NCBI GenBank assembly: GCA_013396655.1
Contig: WBMV01005161.1
Span: 1-64,000 of the forward strand
DNA from: Campylorhamphus procurvoides
Lineage: Eukaryota; Chordata; Aves; Passeriformes; Dendrocolaptidae
Direction: 5' to 3'
DNA: 64,000 nt
Below the pieces are notes generated by a model that worked only from the letters and a program-made list of their open reading frames with translations, ran no database searches and was not told the DNA's origin. Below, one piece after another: positions 1 through 13,599 of this stretch; the first letter of the stretch is position 1; the number at the start of each line of letters is the position of its first letter. The translations under genes and the position numbers were made by a program.

Positions 1-360
1 CGGCAGCGCTATATAGCCCGGCGCGGCCCGCGGGAGCATGCTCAGACGGCTGCGCGCCCAGAGCAGCAGAGCCCACCCGCGCCCGGCCCGGCGCTCCCGC
101 CCGCCTGACGTGTCCCCGCACCGCTGTCCCCCCGACACCGACACCGCCCCCGCCGCCCCTCGGAGCGGGGCAGCCCCCGGAGGAGCCGTCGCGCTCGGCC
201 CTCTCGCCCCTTCCCGGCCGTCTCCCGGGCTGGCCGCCGGCCCGAGGCTGCGCTCACCCGCCTCCTCTCCCCCGGGCACCGCCGCCTGTTCCGAAACCCT
301 CTCCCCAGCACATCCCTCGGCTGCCCCGTGGCGCCCAGTGATGCTTCAGGAGGGTCCCGC
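1..360. promoter_or_regulatory. CpG island with TATA-like element, probable upstream region of C11orf96
   Basis: The first 360 bases are strongly GC- and CpG-rich and then drop sharply to AT-rich sequence. A symmetric TATA-like element (TATATAG on either strand) lies at 10-16. A CRE-like TGACGTG is at 106-112 and a near-CRE, TCACGTCA, is at 463-470. In human the gene after HSD17B12 and ALKBH3 in the same direction is the intronless C11orf96. By synteny its minus-strand start would lie just left of base 1, which would make this its proximal promoter. That assignment is inference. Plus-strand transcription starting near base 40 is equally compatible with the symmetric TATA element. Open frames of about 110 codons on both strands here have no recognisable homology and are expected in stop-poor GC-rich DNA. 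Confidence 0.45.
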
Positions 361-3300
361 ACAGCCACAGCGGTAGTTCAGCTTTCTGCGTCTCACCTCG
401 CAGCTTTTTTTTAAAATCAATACCATAATCCCCATGGCTGTGAAAAAGTACCAGCAGACTCATCACGTCAGCTTTCAGCTGATCGCTACCATCAGAGTAA
501 CATAGCCATAGCTAAAGGAAACACCGAGGCAAACCCAAATCTGAATACCCTAATGCTACAGTGACCCAGGTCTAAACTACAGAGATTGCACAGGACGGAT
601 GCAGACAAGAACCATCAGCAGCTGGGGTTAAGCAGGACTCGGGATCTTGTTCCCAATTCTGCCACCTCTAACATAGCTTAAACACCTGCTTCAGTGTGAC
701 TCTTTTATTCCTTTTAGAAGGGATCCTAAAATTTTCCATTCCTCTGTGGGTTCTTTCTTTGTATGATGCAGAATCAGATCCTCAGACAGAACATGGCATA
801 CAAGTATTACTGAGCCGAAACAAAAGCTTGCAAATTAGTGACGGCTGGAACCACACTCCAGAGCTGTGCGTGCCAAGGACTCTCAGTGATGGAAAAACCC
901 AACAGCGTAACAAAAACATACGATAGGAATAGGAAAGGAGCTGGAGGGAAGCAGAGTAGAAAAGCATGAAGGAGGAAGAGCCTGAAATGATAAGTCTGTC
1001 CCCTCGTCTCGGCTAATGTTAGACTATTCCCATAAAGACATTCTGCAGTATAGCTTCACCCACTCAAGGATATGTTTGAACCTTGGTTAGGAACCAGGAA
1101 GGAAGCAGAGGCTTAGCAGTGTTATCAGGAATCCTAGTCTGTGCTGCCAAGGGGACAGGGACAATGCATTCGGGGTCATGAGGTTTGCTGAACAGTCAGT
1201 GTTCAGTGTGCACAGGTGGCACAGAACTGCAGCGTGGAGGTCCCAGCACTGCTTAGCCCATGGAGGGATCTGCAGTCACTAACCCCAGCATCCCTGGGTC
1301 CTATGCCCAAGCTGGGGCACCTGCAGCCACTGCAAGTGGATTGCATTTTGCCATAAAACATGTTGTTTGTGCAGAGAAAGACAAACGCTCTGAAAAAAGC
1401 CCCAAACCTTGCATACGGCATATACATCCTGTGCCACACTCTAGCACAGAGAAATAGCCTTATTTTTGTGAGCTCACCATCAGAAAGTCTTGGTGTTGTC
1501 TTTGGGTAAGGCTTAGGACTCCTCCTTTCAAACTGCCTTAGCAGTGGCAATATTTCAGGATCTGCACAGGAGACAAACCCTTGTAAATTACAGCCCTGTC
1601 TCAGCTGGGGTGAAATGAAACCAGATTAAAGTTTTAGGAGAGAAGAGACCAGAGGCCCTTGCTAGTGCGTTTCAAGAAGTCTGCCTGCTTTGCCCCTTGC
1701 CAGTGTTAAAGAAACATTAAGAGCCCTGGCTTTATCAAAGACCTGGCTGCCATCTCTCAGCTTCCTGGCTCCCCAAAGCAGCTTTTAGGGCCAGGTTCAG
1801 TTTGAAACCTTTTTTTGGGAGATACAATTAGCTTGATAAGGGAAAATTTTTCTGTGTGATCAAATTGAATCATTCCAGCTTGCAGAACTCTTGTGTTTTT
1901 TAGTGTTGATTTTAATAGCTAAATTTAACCCATAGAGCCGTGCTGCAGTACAACTTTCTCTCCAAGAGCTCCATTTACAACTGCTTTAATTCCTGACAGC
2001 TTGATTCTACAGAATGGTGAGGGACAAACTGTTTTCTCAGTACAGTCCTCCAAGAAGATGAGTCTTACAACCAGTTTGGAGGATTTCTGAGGCAGAGCTT
2101 GTCTATCCTGTGGAAACCGGATGCGACAGGAACCTTGTTCTGGCAGTGGAGAAAAGCATCTCACATTCCTTTGAAGCAAGGTAAATTTAATCTGCTCTAG
2201 CCCAAAAGGATCCAAGGTTCCACTAAAAAAAGTCTGGTTGACTTGATATCTGAAATTCAACACGTGTCCCCAGTCCAAACTGCCCATCTGCTTTCCTGTA
2301 GAAAGTTCTGTAGGAAGGCAAACTCAGGTAGCGCAAACATTTGATTCCCTCACAAATATGATTATTAAATGCTCTGGGAAATTTCAGTGCTAAGTTGGAG
2401 TAAGATCACCATGGCAATAACCGGGAGGCTTTGAAGATTTTATTTGAGACAATTCAGAAAAAATATCCTGTGACATAATCCCCCAAGTTAGATCTGCAAT
2501 GTGCTAATGTAAAAACTATATTTACTCTAGTGGTTTAAATCATTACTTTAATCTCAGTGGCTCCCGGCATTGAAATGTGACCACATGGTATAGATTACAG
2601 AAACTGTTTGCCACACAGATCATCAGATCCTGCATAGTACAGAGCTGAAATCACACTGTACACTAGGACACTGCATAGGGGCTGGAGAGGATCTTCACTC
2701 AGAGCAGGGAACATTTTAAATGTATATTTGGGGCCTTGGGAAGTTAAAGTGCCAGTTTCATAGGAGGAGAAACAAGTAACAGCACCATGGCAATTAATTT
2801 ATCATCTCTTCATTCGTTTAACAATGCGATTATAGGAAACACACACACAGCCTATTAATTATCATTTCCCTTCCTGGCTATCAGATTGAATGCCACAGAA
2901 GGGAAAGGAAAGATTAAGAGGATGAAGGGAGATACCCACCTTTTCCTGTAGGAAAATAAACTTTTGAAGGGCAGGGCTTTTACAGAAACCACCCATAGCT
3001 GGGCAATCCCAGCGTGGATACCATGAGCACCACAGTTCGTGTCCCAGGACAGAGCGGTGACACTGGAGTGGTAACGCTGCTGTTGGAATTGATGGGGCCC
3101 CTTGAGAGCCAGCAGCACAAGCTGCTTGCCAGCAGGATGCCTTAGCCCATTCCCAGCACGCAGGTTTCAAATATCCTCTCAAAATACATTCAGCTAACTG
3201 CAACCTAACAGATACTGGCTTACAAACTTGAAAGGACACAACAAATAAACAGACGGCCAATACAAACTACCTCCGAAAGTAGAAGGTAAGTCTCCCTATC

Positions 3301-5883
3301 TCTTGCTCTGCATGCACACATGCACATTTGATTTAAACTTGAAATTGCAGCTTTCTGATGTGGGAACCCAAGTTACTTAACAACTTAACCGCTAAAACCC
3401 ACTCTTAAGCCTGGAGAAAATCAAACTGTTGTTTCTTTCAAGCTGTCCTAACAAAACAGCAGCACAGAGTGCAGCTTACCTGGGCAGCCAGGCTCTCCAG
3501 CACATGCAAATGCATTTACACCAGGGAATTAACAACTTGCAAGGGTATGTACTCATGGTTCCCCTATTGCTTTCCTTATGAATTTTGTTGGATATCCTTT
3601 ACCTTCCACTCCAGTGTTTCCAGTCCTTCTTATCATGCCAATGTCCTCCTTACATGACGACTGCTGTGAAAACCCCTCTGGTGAGCATTGAAGACATTCA
3701 TATCTAGCCTGAGCTATTCATCTCACATGATGGACTATAATGGCCATAATTGATTTTGCACAAAGGCTCATGACATGTCCCCATGATCCAGTATTACATA
3801 ATCGATTGTAAAACTATCCAGCCAGGGGTGGTACTAGGTGATCCCACCTGAACCTGAGTGTATATAACTCATGAAATGTTTGAGTTTTGTGGATTTCTCC
3901 CACTCCCAGTGGATGAAGACCAGCACTTCAACCAACAGACATGGAAGCTGCAGCTACCAAGTTTCACTGCTGGATCCAGTGGGTGGTGATGTTATGCATG
4001 TCTTTCTACACTTATCCTTTCTTTCTCTCTCTTTGCCTCATACATTTTCTTAAGTGTTATTTTTATGCCTTTATATTGCTATATTACTAGAGATAATAAC
4101 TAAAAAAGCTACAACCCTGTTTTCCTTTGCAACCAAATTGTTCTAAAACCCTGCATATATATATATGACCCAAGGGATCTATTAACAAGAACCTGGGTTA
4201 CCTTCTGGGGTGGGTTGTAATAACACTTCAGTAGTCTTTTTCTTTGAAATAAATAAAAGCCAAGCCAGGCCAGCAATTGACAGTCTGAGGGTAATCATAC
4301 AGTAAGGATCACACACATGCACACTCGCAGCTGGGCAGCCAACAGGGCAACACGCAGCCAGCACTTTAAATGCTTGACGAGTCCCTTGAAATATTTTTCT
4401 ACAGACAGATCCCTTACATTCCCTGGGCCATGCCAAGGGGCATCCTGCCTGGCAGCACTTGGAGGCAGCCATGGAGATCCCTGCAGCCAGCAGCATGGGT
4501 GAGGAATAAGCTTGTTTTCTCTCTGCAGCAGGCAGGTATTGCCAGGGCCTTACCTGCAGGATTGGAAATTTCCATAGGCAAGAGGAGGCTGGGCTTGTTC
4601 TGCAGCACACTCTGCTTCCAGCCTCGTGCAAGCTGGGGCTCCCCTTCACACCCTGAGCAACATGATTTTTGTCTCCTAGAGCACGAAATGAGGGAGAACC
4701 CTCAGGGAATAAGGCATGAGAAAATTCCCCAACAGCACTTGCCATATCTTGGAGGGTAGATACATTCAGCAAGGCAACCATGAGAGGCAGCAGGAGGCTC
4801 AGGTCCCAGCTGGGATCTTTGCAGGCAGCTTATGAAAAATTATTTCTACTAAAGCCGCTTCCATGAGAAAGCTCTTCACAATGTTATCAGGAAGTTGCTA
4901 GGAAGTTCAGGGATATTTCAACCTGGATGTGTTCAGTGCATGAACTCAAGGTGCATGGATGGATTTTTACATCTCACCAGGCAGTCTTCACATAAATGGT
5001 GCCACCTTGCTACTTACTGAGGTTTCATGATAATTCTCTGGACAAAATAACATTTTAAGAGAAAAGGGTTTTCTCGTTTTTGTATGTCTCATTTTTATAC
5101 ATAACTTGGCCATTTTAGCTGAAAAAATTCTTTCCAAGTCAAACTAAAGTAATCAATGAGAAATTCAGCCAGGTTATTGATTCCAACTTTTTCTTTTTAC
5201 AGACAGCTTCACGGCATCATCCCATTCATTCAGCCCATCCCTGGAGCCCAGCTGCTCCGCTTCCCTGTCCCTGCTGTGTTTCCTGTTCCCTCTTCCTCAG
5301 TCCCAGCCACTACAGTTTCAGCAGGACCCCTGTGAGCCCAGACCCACCAGCTCAGCAATGCTTACTGGCACAGGGACACCATGGTGTTCACCATCCCTGA
5401 AGGCGATGAAGCCTCTCACGGGCTGGGAACTGACCTGTGACCAGATCTGGGAGCGGGACCATGTCCTTCCAGCACAGCAGATGAGGGTGTACCCACAGCA
5501 TGGCTGTAGGTCATGACAAACACTCATCAGTACTTGTGAGCAGCTCATGAACAACACGGTTAATACAAAGAATGAGTGTTCAAAGCTCCTACCCCTTCAA
5601 ATATCTCAGTTTCAGTCTTGCCTGACTTTTTACAAGCTGCAATAAATCCCATAAAGCTTCTGCCCAGTGCCATTAGGACAAAGTATTGACTAAAATGTAT
5701 GAATGTATTATTTTATTCTCTATACAGAATTATTTTAATTATAAAGTAATAGCTGAAGTCAAAAGTCAGTGTGTTTCAGTAGCACCTCACAAGTTAAAAG
5801 CATTTGGCTCTCATCACAGCACTAGCAATAAATGTAGTAACAAAACTCTTTGTTTTGAGAGAGAGCTGCAAAGTGTCGTCGCC

Positions 5884-5884
5884 N
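5884..5884. other. Ambiguous base (N) in the assembly
   Basis: A single n interrupts otherwise ordinary intergenic sequence. It affects no recognised gene. Confidence 1.
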
Positions 5885-8800
5885 TCTTTTGGCCCTACAG
5901 GCATCAGAAGGGGTGGCAGCTTTTCCCAGCATTGTTACTCATGTATCAAGACACAGTGCTACAAAGATACAAGACAAAAGTGTGGTTCAGGTGACTGGAG
6001 ACTACTGCAGAAAACTCAGCTCTTTAAAGAATGAAACTGTACTTTAAACAAATGAAGATACTGACAGCTTTGAATATTTCTGCTGGTTCAAGTTACTGCC
6101 ACTTGGAGCAAAAATAACCTCTACCCTCCCATGGCTTTAACTGTGGAGGTATTACTGTGTCTAGCTCTTACTGTGATACTATCAATTAAGCAGCACAGAA
6201 ATCAGTATTTCTAGTTCAGTATTTTCTATCCCACGCTCAAAATTTGGAAGAAATGTTTTGCCCACGAAATTATTTCAGAAGTTTAGGAAAAGAAGAAAAC
6301 GAACCCTTTTTGTGTGCAGGGGAGGACTTTGCTGATGAATCCACCTGTGGTCCACACTGAGCTGGTGCTGATGGCCAGGCATGCTGTGCTGCCTTCTGGG
6401 CAGCGTGTCAGCTGGAGGAGCAGAAATGCTGCCAAGCAAGGGAGTGAGGAGGGGAGGATTCTTCCACTCCAGGCCAGGGAGGTTCAGCATAACCCATAGC
6501 TGTCAGAGCACAGAGCACTTGTCTTGGTTTCTCTTCTGTACCCAACTGCTGAGCTTTGAAAGAGCTGAAGAAATTGAATTATTTCTGGGACTTCCATCCT
6601 CTCTGATTTGGACAAAACCAACCACACATCTCAAAACTAGCAAGGGAGGCCTGAACAGCAGAGACCATGGCCACAAAGGCTCTAGTTGCTTTGGAGGCTG
6701 GGCAAAAGGAAAATCTCTCCTACACAAGTCAAGACTAAAAATTTTATGTTGGTGTTATAAATCAGATCTTAGCACCTGTGATTTTATATTCCATTTTCTT
6801 CTGCACCTAAAAACAGTGCAGAGAATTCACATATTTCAGCAGAATAGATTTCATTTTTTCCTCTCTTTTAAAGCCTATTTGTATGCAATCAAGAAAGAAA
6901 TCAGCCATGGTCTAGAGATTAAAACAGAAGTTTCTTGACAGCTGAGCTTTCAGACTTCAAGTAACCTAATCCTAGAGCCTTTTTTACTCAGCTTAAACCT
7001 TTCTGAGGACTTTGGACAAAAATTGCAACAACCACAGTAGTAAATTGCTGGTTCAGCAACTTAAGCCTTGCCTTCAAGAGGGGAGCCGGAGTGGTGCTAG
7101 TGCTGACAAGCAGAAAGAAAAAAAAGAGTAACCCCATCCCTGTCAGACGAAAGCCCATAGCACTCAAAGCTGAGGAGTGATCTGTTTAATATCAGGAAGT
7201 GTTTTTTCTAAGGTAAAATAGAGACAGTTTAGTATCTGCAAGGGAAGTGAAGCCAGGAGACAACTGGTGAGGTCATCAAAGGAAAAAATGATCCGTGCAA
7301 AACACATGGGCATTACAGGGAAGCAGCCAATGCTCAGGCCATTTTATCCTACCTGTGGCTGCAGCAGCATCAAGATGCCATGTCCTGTGTCCAACCTGCA
7401 CTGCCTCACTCCATCATCTTCCTTGCCCTGAGGCCTGGGAAGATTTCTTCACACTGGCTTAGCTCATTCCAGGGTATCGATCTCTTCTCCGATATGAGCT
7501 GTGATGACTTCATCAATGCTGGGAAAGTGTGGATATTGGCAAGTTTTGCCATAGGTACAGTTTGTCAGACACTGCCCTACTGACGTGTCTGCCACCTCCC
7601 CTTCCCTGAGTAGGGGAGGGTGGTTGGGTACCAGTGTTGCGTTCTGGCCATGCTCAGCCTGCAGTCATCCACTGCTTCCCAACAGAAAACACTACCAGGT
7701 AATTTTAAATCCCTCTTCCACCACTAGACCCTGTTTGTCCCAAAAAATTGAAGTCTGCATCTTGTGACCCCTCCTTTCCAAGCTCCCCACAGATAACTCA
7801 AGCTAAAGGCATGCCATGACCGTCACACAGTCTTGTCTCTTGTCAGCACAGTGCAGAAATACAGCATGCATCTACCTCCAGAAAGCAGGACGTGGGAGAA
7901 GGCACTGGGAACCCTGTAAATTCTGCAGCCTAACAAACCAGGCAGCAGGCTGGGATTGTGGGTTGTATATCTAGGCCAGTACACCCTCTGGCAAGTCACG
8001 TCTCTTCTTGCTCCTGTTTTATCTTTTGCTCTCTGCATCAGAAGCTCTTCAGGGCAAGAAGCCTTCCCGCAACCCTCCCTAATGATGACAAGGACCCAAT
8101 GGCCAGTGATGAAGTCACAGCTACAAATCCCATCCCATCCAGCACCGGGCTTCCTTCTACCCTGTGGGTTCTTCCAAGTAGCCTCTTTTCTGCTCTTTTC
8201 TGCTGTAAGGGATCAGGCTCTGGCAGATTACTTCCCAAGGTCAGCCACTGCAGGCTGCATAGCAGCCCGCCTTGGCACATGGACATTCCTGGAAACACAT
8301 CCCCAGGGGCAGAGGACTGGCACTGACATCTCAGAGATCAGGTGTAATGTCAACCCACTCTTCATAGCATGGACCTATGTGATATCTTCACCATGAGATT
8401 AGTGACAAAGTAACACCCTCTGTGATCAGCGAAGTAGCTGCACACACAGCTACAGGTAGAAACAACTTTTGTTTGAGCATCATTCTGGACTGAGCACACA
8501 CTGTCTGTCAGGATGATGCCCTGTGATGTGAAGACTCTGCTCAAAGCCTTGCTCAGCCAGCAAAACCTCCTGTGTGAACAAAGCTTTTGTTTCTGCCCCA
8601 AAACCTAAATCAAACAATGGGGGGCCATGAAACAGACCTCCTTGCTCCTTATTCTAATTCTTCAATACAATCCCCACTTTCTTTACTTAAAACAAGGCCT
8701 CCTAGCTCCCCTGAGACATGCCTTTCCAGAGTGAGCCACCAAAGGCCTGCCAGTTTCAAAGGAGTTTGTAATAACTCCACAAACCTGCACTGAATGCTAC

Positions 8801-9984
8801 ACAGAAGAATGAGGTAAATTAAAAAGAGCAACAGGGGAGAAAAGTCCTTTCACGGCCAGCCACTGCTGAGCCCCTCTATAACCCTCGCCAGTCACTCTCA
8901 GGTGTGCCAAGATACCTGCAAGATCTCAGCAGAAGTTACGTGCAGGGAGGACAGGACAGGGAGCTCCAATTTAAACAAATGATCCAGGTTGCTATAGAAA
9001 CCTCAAGGATGGAAAAGCAGAACCTCAAAACCAAAACATAGTGAGGCAGATTTCCTATCCACTCTGAAAAGGGTTATGATCAGAAAAGGCAAAGTGGGTG
9101 TTAAATGCCTTTTAGCTATAGCAATAGTAGCAGTACTTGAGGAGGCATTCCAGATTTGCAGCACCCATCATACGTACATCTCCCCAAACCCTAGAATAGT
9201 CCTCTCTACTTTACCAATATTGCAGTATGAAAATTCTGATTTCCTAACCCCTTCCTGGCACCTGGTCCCCCACATTACTATGGTAGCTATAAACTACTAT
9301 ATGTAGCTATACTAAGCTCATCATGACAAGTGGAAAATATACACCTAGAATTAATGACACAGAAGGAATAAAATTATCTGCAACTTTAATCAAAATCCTA
9401 AAGAGCTCTTTTTCTCAGAAAAAAACCCCCACCACAGCAGAGAAATGACAGAACTTTGCTATTGATTTTAAATGGCCTGTGCTCAGATCAACCCTGTGTG
9501 GCCCAACAGCGCAGTATTCAGTCAGATATACTCCAACCTCATCACGAGTTTGTACTTGAATATTCAAGTACTCTGTCATGAAATGATTACCACAAGTAGA
9601 ATGGAGACAGGAAGAGATTCCCAACGCCAGTGTGGTTATATAATAATATAATTGTTAATACAGGTGTTAAATAAATGTATGGTTACGTATTGTTGATGGA
9701 ACCAGTTGTGGGGTTTTTTTAAGAACAGCTTCATCCCACATGTTCACTTAGGGAGGCAGGCTACCACCCACCCTTATTGAAAACAGCTTCCATTCATATC
9801 TTATCATTCCCTTCTCACCCTTATCATCGAGTCTGAGGGCCAGTATACTTTGGAAAAGATGATGGCTGTTTTGGAAAAGGGAATTTTAACTGGGGTTACT
9901 AGTAGATTCCCATCTGTTTGAAAGCCACAGACATTGAACAGTTTTGAGGAACACAATTTTTGAGCTTTTTTTGGAGGAGACACA

Positions 9985-10037
9985 CATACTCTGCTGAAAT
10001 CTTTAAGGCTTCTTTCAGCCCAAAACATTCTATGTTT
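9985..10037 (+). mobile_element. CR1 LINE 3' tail fragment
   Basis: The segment ends in a cytosine-rich stretch followed by ACATTCTATG. This resembles the conserved CR1 3' end, whose terminal repeat is ATTCTRTG, and the bases just before it also resemble the CR1 3' end. Only the extreme 3' end is convincing; sequence to the left is too diverged to assign. The element is on the plus strand, lies in intergenic DNA and has no coding capacity. Confidence 0.5.
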
Positions 10038-12969
10038 CTAAGAAAGAGGAAAAAAGTAAACCCACAGTTTATATATCCTACATAAAAAAATAATCCCACG
10101 TGCAGCAGGGAGCATATGAGATGAACCTAGAGACAAATATGAACAAATGACAATGAAAGGGAAAGGGGAAAGGAAAAGGCCCCAAAAGGCAATTTGTGAG
10201 ACATGGGAATACAAGGAATATGGAAAATAAAATTCAGAGGTGTTCTGAAAGCAAAGCAGGTCTTAGCATCTGCTGCAGTACCTCACATGGACAGAGTCTG
10301 GCGATAATGGCAAAAACAAAACCCCCAGGCAAACTCTCTGCCCTTGAATCTTCTGTACATATAAACAATGTATTTAACTTAACGTATTCTGAGTTTAAAT
10401 CATTTTTCAAAACCTTTTTGGCTGAGATTATTTTACTGTCAAAACAGTCCTGGGAAGGAAGAAAGGAACCTTTATAACTGGAAAATAAGTCTTTTGGATG
10501 GCATTTTTAGAAATACTGTTTTCAAATACATGTAACTAAGGGAAAGGTTCCTCCACCTATCTTTAAGAATGAAACCTAAATGCCTATTTACCATACTAAA
10601 TATACTGCCCTCTGCACCTGACTCCAACAGCAGAAACAGGTGAACAGTACACAAGAAATTTTCAAGTTGCCCTGGTCTCTAGTGAAAAATCTTTAGGTAC
10701 TTTGGGAACACCACCAGGCTCAAGACTTCCCAAATCTCACATTTGCACACATTCATTTAAAGAATTGCAAGAGTGCCTGCAGCACTCAGGAATAAATTTC
10801 TACCTACAGAAAAAAAACATCCCTGCAGCAAGACCTCCTGAGGAGATGTGGGCTGGAATCTCCTCTGCTCAAAGCCATTTCCTGTTGTTCTGGCAGGGAG
10901 GAGGTTGCAATCTGCTGCCACCTGGCTAGGTGACTGTTTTGGGGAGGGGGTGGGGGGAGGAAGGAAGGACCCACAAGTTCCCAGCTGACAGAGAAACTTG
11001 ACCTCTAAGCCAACTGTTCCACTTGCAGCCAGAACACTCAGGACGGGGTGAGGAATGATGCCATATGCCTTCTCCCCACTGTCAACAAGATTGGATACAG
11101 CAGTCGACAAATGAGAGAGAGCACAACACAGTAGACTCCAGCAACAAAAAGGCATGACTGAACAGAACTCTGGGGGACAGAGCATTTCTCTTATAACTCA
11201 TTTTAATATTGGAAAGGAAAACCTGGTCTTCTCCCAGATGAAAGGAAGGAAAGAAACTAAACTACAATTTGCTAACATTATAAACTGAAACCAATCATGT
11301 GAGTGAAAAACTGCTCTTCCATAATAGCATGAGCCTTCAGGGCCCTGCCATTAGTTATGTGCCATAGATTCCTCAAATTCAAATGGGTTGCAATTTCCAT
11401 AGGCTTCGGTTTGAAGGTTTAAGAATTCCCAACTCATTCTCATCTCCTATTCTCTCTAGAAGCACGACTGCTCTTAACACAATGAAAATAATGGCAGCTT
11501 GTATGAATTGATAAAACCTGAAGTCTTGCCTTTCCAGAGTATCTGGAGAAATCAGCACTGTCCCTTGGTTAAGGAAAAACACTGTCTGTCAGGACTGCCA
11601 AACCTGGACATATGTACAAGTATGTGCACAAAGCTCCAAAGACCCAAAGAAAGTAAACGCGAAAGTAAACATGTTTCCTTGAACTGATTCCCGAGAGATA
11701 CTTCACAGAGTCTAGATCTTACATTCAAATGCAAGGAAGTAATATTCAATATATTCCGAAGCGTATTGCTATACAAACTGGGATGAAAGTAAAGACATCA
11801 TTAGATAACAAAGTAAGTTTTCTTGTAACATTCATTAATTTCAGAAGAATAATGTATGGTGTAGAATGTATGGTAGAGAAGCTGTTTTTAGAAAAGGATT
11901 CTGTCCAATTTCAGATCACAGGCACTGAAATGGCTCGAGAGTATGTCCTTTAGGTCATCAATAAACATAAAACATAGGCATAAACGAGTATTTATAACTT
12001 GACTGTTCTCATCAACTAAGAATTTAAACCACAGCAAATGTTGGCTAAGAAAAGAGCTATTTTCTAGACATCAGCTTATTCTTCCACTGAAGAGGGATGT
12101 TAGCTTGCTTAATAGTGCTAACATGTTACAAGGCACAGAGTATTTAGCTGTGCTCAGATCCTACCTCAGCCAGACAGTGAAGACAGACCAAACTTATGTT
12201 TTGATCCTGTACAGTGGATGCCATTTAGCTGCAATGTCCATGTAGGCAGCATACCTGACTTAATATCCAGACTGCATTCATCAGCTCACTGCTTCCCACC
12301 AACAGGTGAGTTGTAGCTGCAGCAGGCAAACTTGAAGAATTCCAGCAAGTCAACCTAGAATGTGGCCTGGGGTGCCATTCTGTAACAACAGAGGTTCAAG
12401 AGATAACCCTCCAAGCAATATTCTTTAATGCAAGATGCATTGACTTAGCAGCAGTATGACCAGTGTAAGTACTGTGCCTGGTGCTACTCCACTCTATTTA
12501 GTGTGGATTTGCAATTCACTAACATTGTGATTATAATAATTTAGTTCCAAATATTTGGACCAATTCTTCTAAGTATCAAATCTGGCAGCAGAAGCCGAAT
12601 TTTGAGATGCTGACATTTTCTATCCCACCTGAAATCAATGGAAGCCACAACTTAATTGTGCTAAAACCAAAATATAAGCTAAAAATTTATTAGCAAATTC
12701 TGCAAATAATGTTTTCCCATCACTTTGTGTCTGTTTTCCTGCCTGAGACACAGAAGTAACAGTACTAAGCCAGCAGGGATGAAGGACTGCTAATACTCAA
12801 TGGGCAACTCCAACCTGAGTGATAAGGCTCATGGTGAAGGTGTCTGTCACTTTCTTTTGCTTTGTCTTGTCTACATGGATAAACAGGATAAAGTCTGACC
12901 ACAGAGTGCATGGCAGAAGAGAACCTTGACCCTCCATTGTACTAGACACTAGTACGATTAAAGTAGTTA

Positions 12970-13506
12970 TTTAAATTATGAAACTGATTGTTTAATTGGA
13001 AAAGACTCTGCAGCCTACAGACAGAAAGCAATGCACTGCCCCTTGGTGAAATGAGTAATACTTGGAGATCATCACCGACTGCAGCGTTCTCATTTCTGTA
13101 CACACACACATACACAGAGTTGGCTTTACATCAAAGAATCCCATCTTGTTGTTACTTCAAACAAAGATCACTATCTGGGGGTAAACGAGAGACAAGACAA
13201 GGTGCAAAACTATCTTCTCCAGACAGGACTTTTCAAATCTTTCATGTGTTTTGTGTGTTCTTTTAAGAACAATCATTGTTTTTCCACAAACTGAAAGTCT
13301 GCAATTCAGTATCATCTAACAGTATATAATGTCTGTCTAGATAACACAGGCACCTTCTGATTGCCAAAGATCTTCATAATATCAGCTCTTTTCCCCATCA
13401 TGTATTTCAAACAACTCTGTTCCTGTAAGGCTCCCTTCAAATCTGTAGCAACCTGAGGCTCTGGATCTGCTGTGGCTGTATATCCGATGACGTTCAAAGT
13501 GCCTCT
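12970..13506 (-). other. ALKBH3: ALKBH3 3' UTR with candidate polyadenylation signal
   Basis: This sequence follows the ALKBH3 stop codon on the minus strand. A non-canonical ATTAAA hexamer (plus-strand 12,991-12,996) is the nearest plausible poly(A) signal, followed by moderately GT-rich sequence. A canonical AATAAA occurs only further on, at plus-strand 12,686-12,691, so a longer 3' UTR is possible. The exact end is uncertain. Confidence 0.4.
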
Positions 13507-13599
13507 TCACTTCCAATCTCCATCAGATTCTGGATAAATGACCCTAAAGGTCAAGTTTATCCGTGCATCTCTAGAATGATATTCCTTAGGCACTCTATG
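13507..13599 (-). CDS. ALKBH3: ALKBH3 coding exon 9 (terminal)
   Basis: The first codon is His257, the third iron ligand. Arg269 and Arg275 follow in DARINLTFRVIYPE; these bind the 2-oxoglutarate carboxylates. The C-terminus ends SDGDWK and a TGA stop, replacing the human DPRGAPW ending. The acceptor is TTACAG. Confidence 0.97.
   Translation of the reverse strand, partial: HRVPKEYHSRDARINLTFRVIYPESDGDWK

Larger units (their letters stand above)
380..12960. other. Intergenic region, no recognisable gene
   Basis: No exon of a known protein could be recognised on either strand. The longest open frames (4,182-4,781 minus, 199 codons; 6,381-6,938 plus, 185 codons; 7,956-8,396 plus, 146 codons) have no family motifs, no supporting splice structure and biased composition, so they are read as chance. 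Visible content is one CR1 tail near 10.0 kb, a short AT run at 4,154-4,166, a G-rich run at 10,941-10,966 and one ambiguous base at 5,884. An unannotated lncRNA cannot be excluded. Confidence 0.6.

Noticed and set aside
4182..4781. 199-codon minus-strand ORF
   Set aside because: Cys/Pro/Ser-rich without any recognisable motif, no homology I can name, overlapping plus-strand ORFs of similar quality; most likely chance in GC-moderate intergenic sequence.
6381..6938. 185-codon plus-strand ORF
   Set aside because: No known domain; composition looks like translated non-coding DNA; no CpG promoter or splice context.
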